A stretch of DNA of 42,245 nucleotides from Candidatus Omnitrophota bacterium (lineage in GTDB: Bacteria; Omnitrophota; Gorgyraeia; 2-01-FULL-45-10), in NCBI GenBank assembly GCA_028715345.1, contig JAQUSB010000016.1:1-42245 (forward strand), in the 5' to 3' direction. The notes beneath the pieces are model-generated. The model was given only the letters and a program-made list of their open reading frames with translations, had not been told where the DNA came from and did not search any database. Positions 36,501 through 39,500 of the stretch are shown piece after piece (positions within the stretch are counted from its first letter, which is position 1; every line of letters starts with the position of its first letter). The translations under genes and the position numbers were made by a program.

Positions 36501-39500
36501 TGTAAATGAGGTTTATCATAAGGATACCGGTACCTATCAGGGTCTCCGATATCGCCCTTTTCGCGATGTAATACAATTCGGGAGCTATGGCAAGCCTAAT
36601 AGCCTTATTGTATGCCTCTTCCGTTCCCCTTGATCTCAATACTCGCATGCGCAGTTCTATAAGTTTTATTATTGAGACAGGCACCGCGAGCCATGGTAAC
36701 GCCGACGGTATGCCTCTTATCCAGTCGAGCAGATAAGTCGCTGACGGCACAGCGCGTATAGCATTTTCGAGATAAGCGGAAATTCCCGAGAGCACAGCCG
36801 CGAACGGCGGGGCGAAGAACGCGGCAGCTATGCCTATGCCGAATATCGTAAGCAGGGCGACATTCCGGACCGGATGCTTCGAGTACACAGCTTTCACAAA
36901 AAGTCCGAATAGAACCAAGCCGTACGAAATATGCGTAATATGCGGTATATTCATAACCGCAAAATATGTTATAACAACAATCGCTCCGATAAAGCCCAGG
37001 TTAACTAAAGTACGCCATGAGCTGCCCCTGGTTACGGCTCTCAAGCCTTCCACAAACACCTTCTGTCCTATGAGAATAGCAAGAACCCATTCGAATATCC
37101 TTATGGCCATCCACGGTTCGGACGATGTCAGAAGGCCTATAACGATGGTGGCAGGAACACCGAGTATAACGAGCCAGGCCACGAACGCCGGCTCCGATAT
37201 TATACCGCGTATGACAGCGCCTAAGTGCATCTTGGCCTCGAGGGTAAGGTGCGTCCTCCCTATCGTCTTATGGCCTATACCTCCGGCAAGAGTTTTAAGC
37301 GCCTGAACGCCTTTGAAATTCAGAAGCTGGAATAAAGCGGTAAATACGAAGTGCTCTATCTTCAGGACAAGGAAGTCGCCCGGTATCCAGCGGTTACTCC
37401 TTATACGGGCGGCCTGGAAACTCGAAGGCGTAAATTCCAGCACCCTCATCTTAAGCCTCTGGCCTTTTTCATCCGTGCCCTCGATAATACGCGCCGTATT
37501 CGACCACATGGCCTCCCACAGGTCGTGGCTTCGCACATTCCACGGTATTACTTTCTTATAATATATGTCGTTGAATACTTTCGGGGTATTGAATGCCATC
37601 TTGCCTACGGCGGATGATGCGCGGTATGCTAAGAAGTTGGCCGGGTCTATGTAAGACAAAATTACCTGCGCCCACACCTGGAAACGCGCATACATGGATT
37701 TACCGACGTTGTAATAATCGACGAGCGCCTGGTACATTCCCCACTTCTCTTCGCCTTCCACATCGTATGCCGCGCGGGATATAATCCTCTTAAGGTGATT
37801 TGCCGGTATCTCGTTCTTATTGTCCATCTGCGCGGGTAGGAATACGCTTCTATCCGGCTCTACGGCATGTCCGGCTTTATCTTTTACGATATCGAAAGCG
37901 CCTCGCGCATCGGGCGTTAAAAGGAATGATCCGACTTTGATCATAACATTTCCGCTGCCGTCTATCGCGAACCCTTCTTCGTTTATAGTAAAGTTACTGC
38001 GCTGAGCTATCTGCCTTGTAACTATAAGGTCGCCGGTCTTCTCGTCTATTCTCACCTCTCCGGCGCCGAAAGTCCCTTTGAGACTGATCTCAGGATCGGC
38101 ACTATCCACGTCTTTATTACGTATGTTATCGAACTCATCGAGAATAAATGTGCCGGCGCGGGCCGCTATAATATCATCGGCCTTTCTTACGGCATTGCCG
38201 GCGTCATCTATATATATGTCGCCGAAGCGGGCTATGACGCGTCGGACGCGATAGGTGCCGTCGCGGACTGCGTATGTACCGTGTCCGGCCAGCTGTTGAT
38301 ATTGGACAAGGTTGCCTGTCGCAGGCTCTATTATGACATTATCCTGCACGGTCCTTACGAACGGGAGATCGAAATCGGAAGTACGGTTCTCATCTTTCTC
38401 TATGACGGATTTACCTGTTTTCTTAAAATGGATCAGCCTGCCGTCAACTACACGGAAACCGTCGGCATAATTCGCAAGATACCCGCCCTCCACTTCCTTA
38501 ATAAGACGGCTCTTTACAAGGCGTCCGAATTGCGCGCGGGCCGTACCGGTCAGAGCCTCAAAAGTCTCCGAACTTATAAAGTAGGTATCTTCTCGCCCTG
38601 TCTTTCCTATATTAAGGCAATCTGTGTCGGCAAAGCATCCTTCCGCAAAATAGAGATCGGCCTCTTCTTTCGTTATACCGCCCGCGTAGAGATTGCCGTC
38701 TTTATCCTCGCGCCAGGTCCCTTCTCTGGCCAGTATCAGGCCGTCTAGCGCGATAGCGTCGCCCGTAGCTTTATCTATCTCCCACCCTCCCACACCGGCC
38801 ATCTTCTTAGTGCGGCTGCTCGGCTTCGTAATAAATCCTGTGGCGGGATCGACCTCATCGGTAAAGGCATCGAGAAGCGCGCGGTCGAAATGATGATACG
38901 TATCAAGCTCGAATCTCCTGCCGTCGTAGAACGCGAGAGGATCTTCCAGTCCTTTGGAGTCCGACGATATCAGCATAGACGCTTTCTTTGTCTTCATAAG
39001 GATGCCGTCTTTCGTCAGCTCATACTCATCGTAGAAAGTCTGCGTGTCGGACGGTTCTATGCCGCGCAGGCTTGCAAAGATATTACCTTTCGCGTCCAGC
39101 AGTAAACCGTCCTTCGTCAATTTAAGCGTAGTGACTTTACCGGCCGCGTCAGTGGCAAACACGGTCTGGTCGAACTTCATAATGATCTTTTGCGGGAGCG
39201 CCCTTCCGTCCTCACCGATCATAGGGGCCCCCGGATGGCGTTTATTTATGAGATTGCCGAAACGGTTTATCTCATACATATCTTTAGTCGCGGCAAGCGT
39301 TCCTGTCCTGTCGTCATAAAGATCGCCTTCCAGCATCCTGTACCGGATGGCGGGGTTTTCCGCGTCGTATAGATACATCTCGCTGGTTACGCGTATATCC
39401 ATAGGCTGGCCGTTTATAACGGACACTTTACGCCTGCGGTAGAATTTAGTATCGTCGGCATATTTCGCTTCCGCAGGCTTATTGGTATTCACGTATGTAG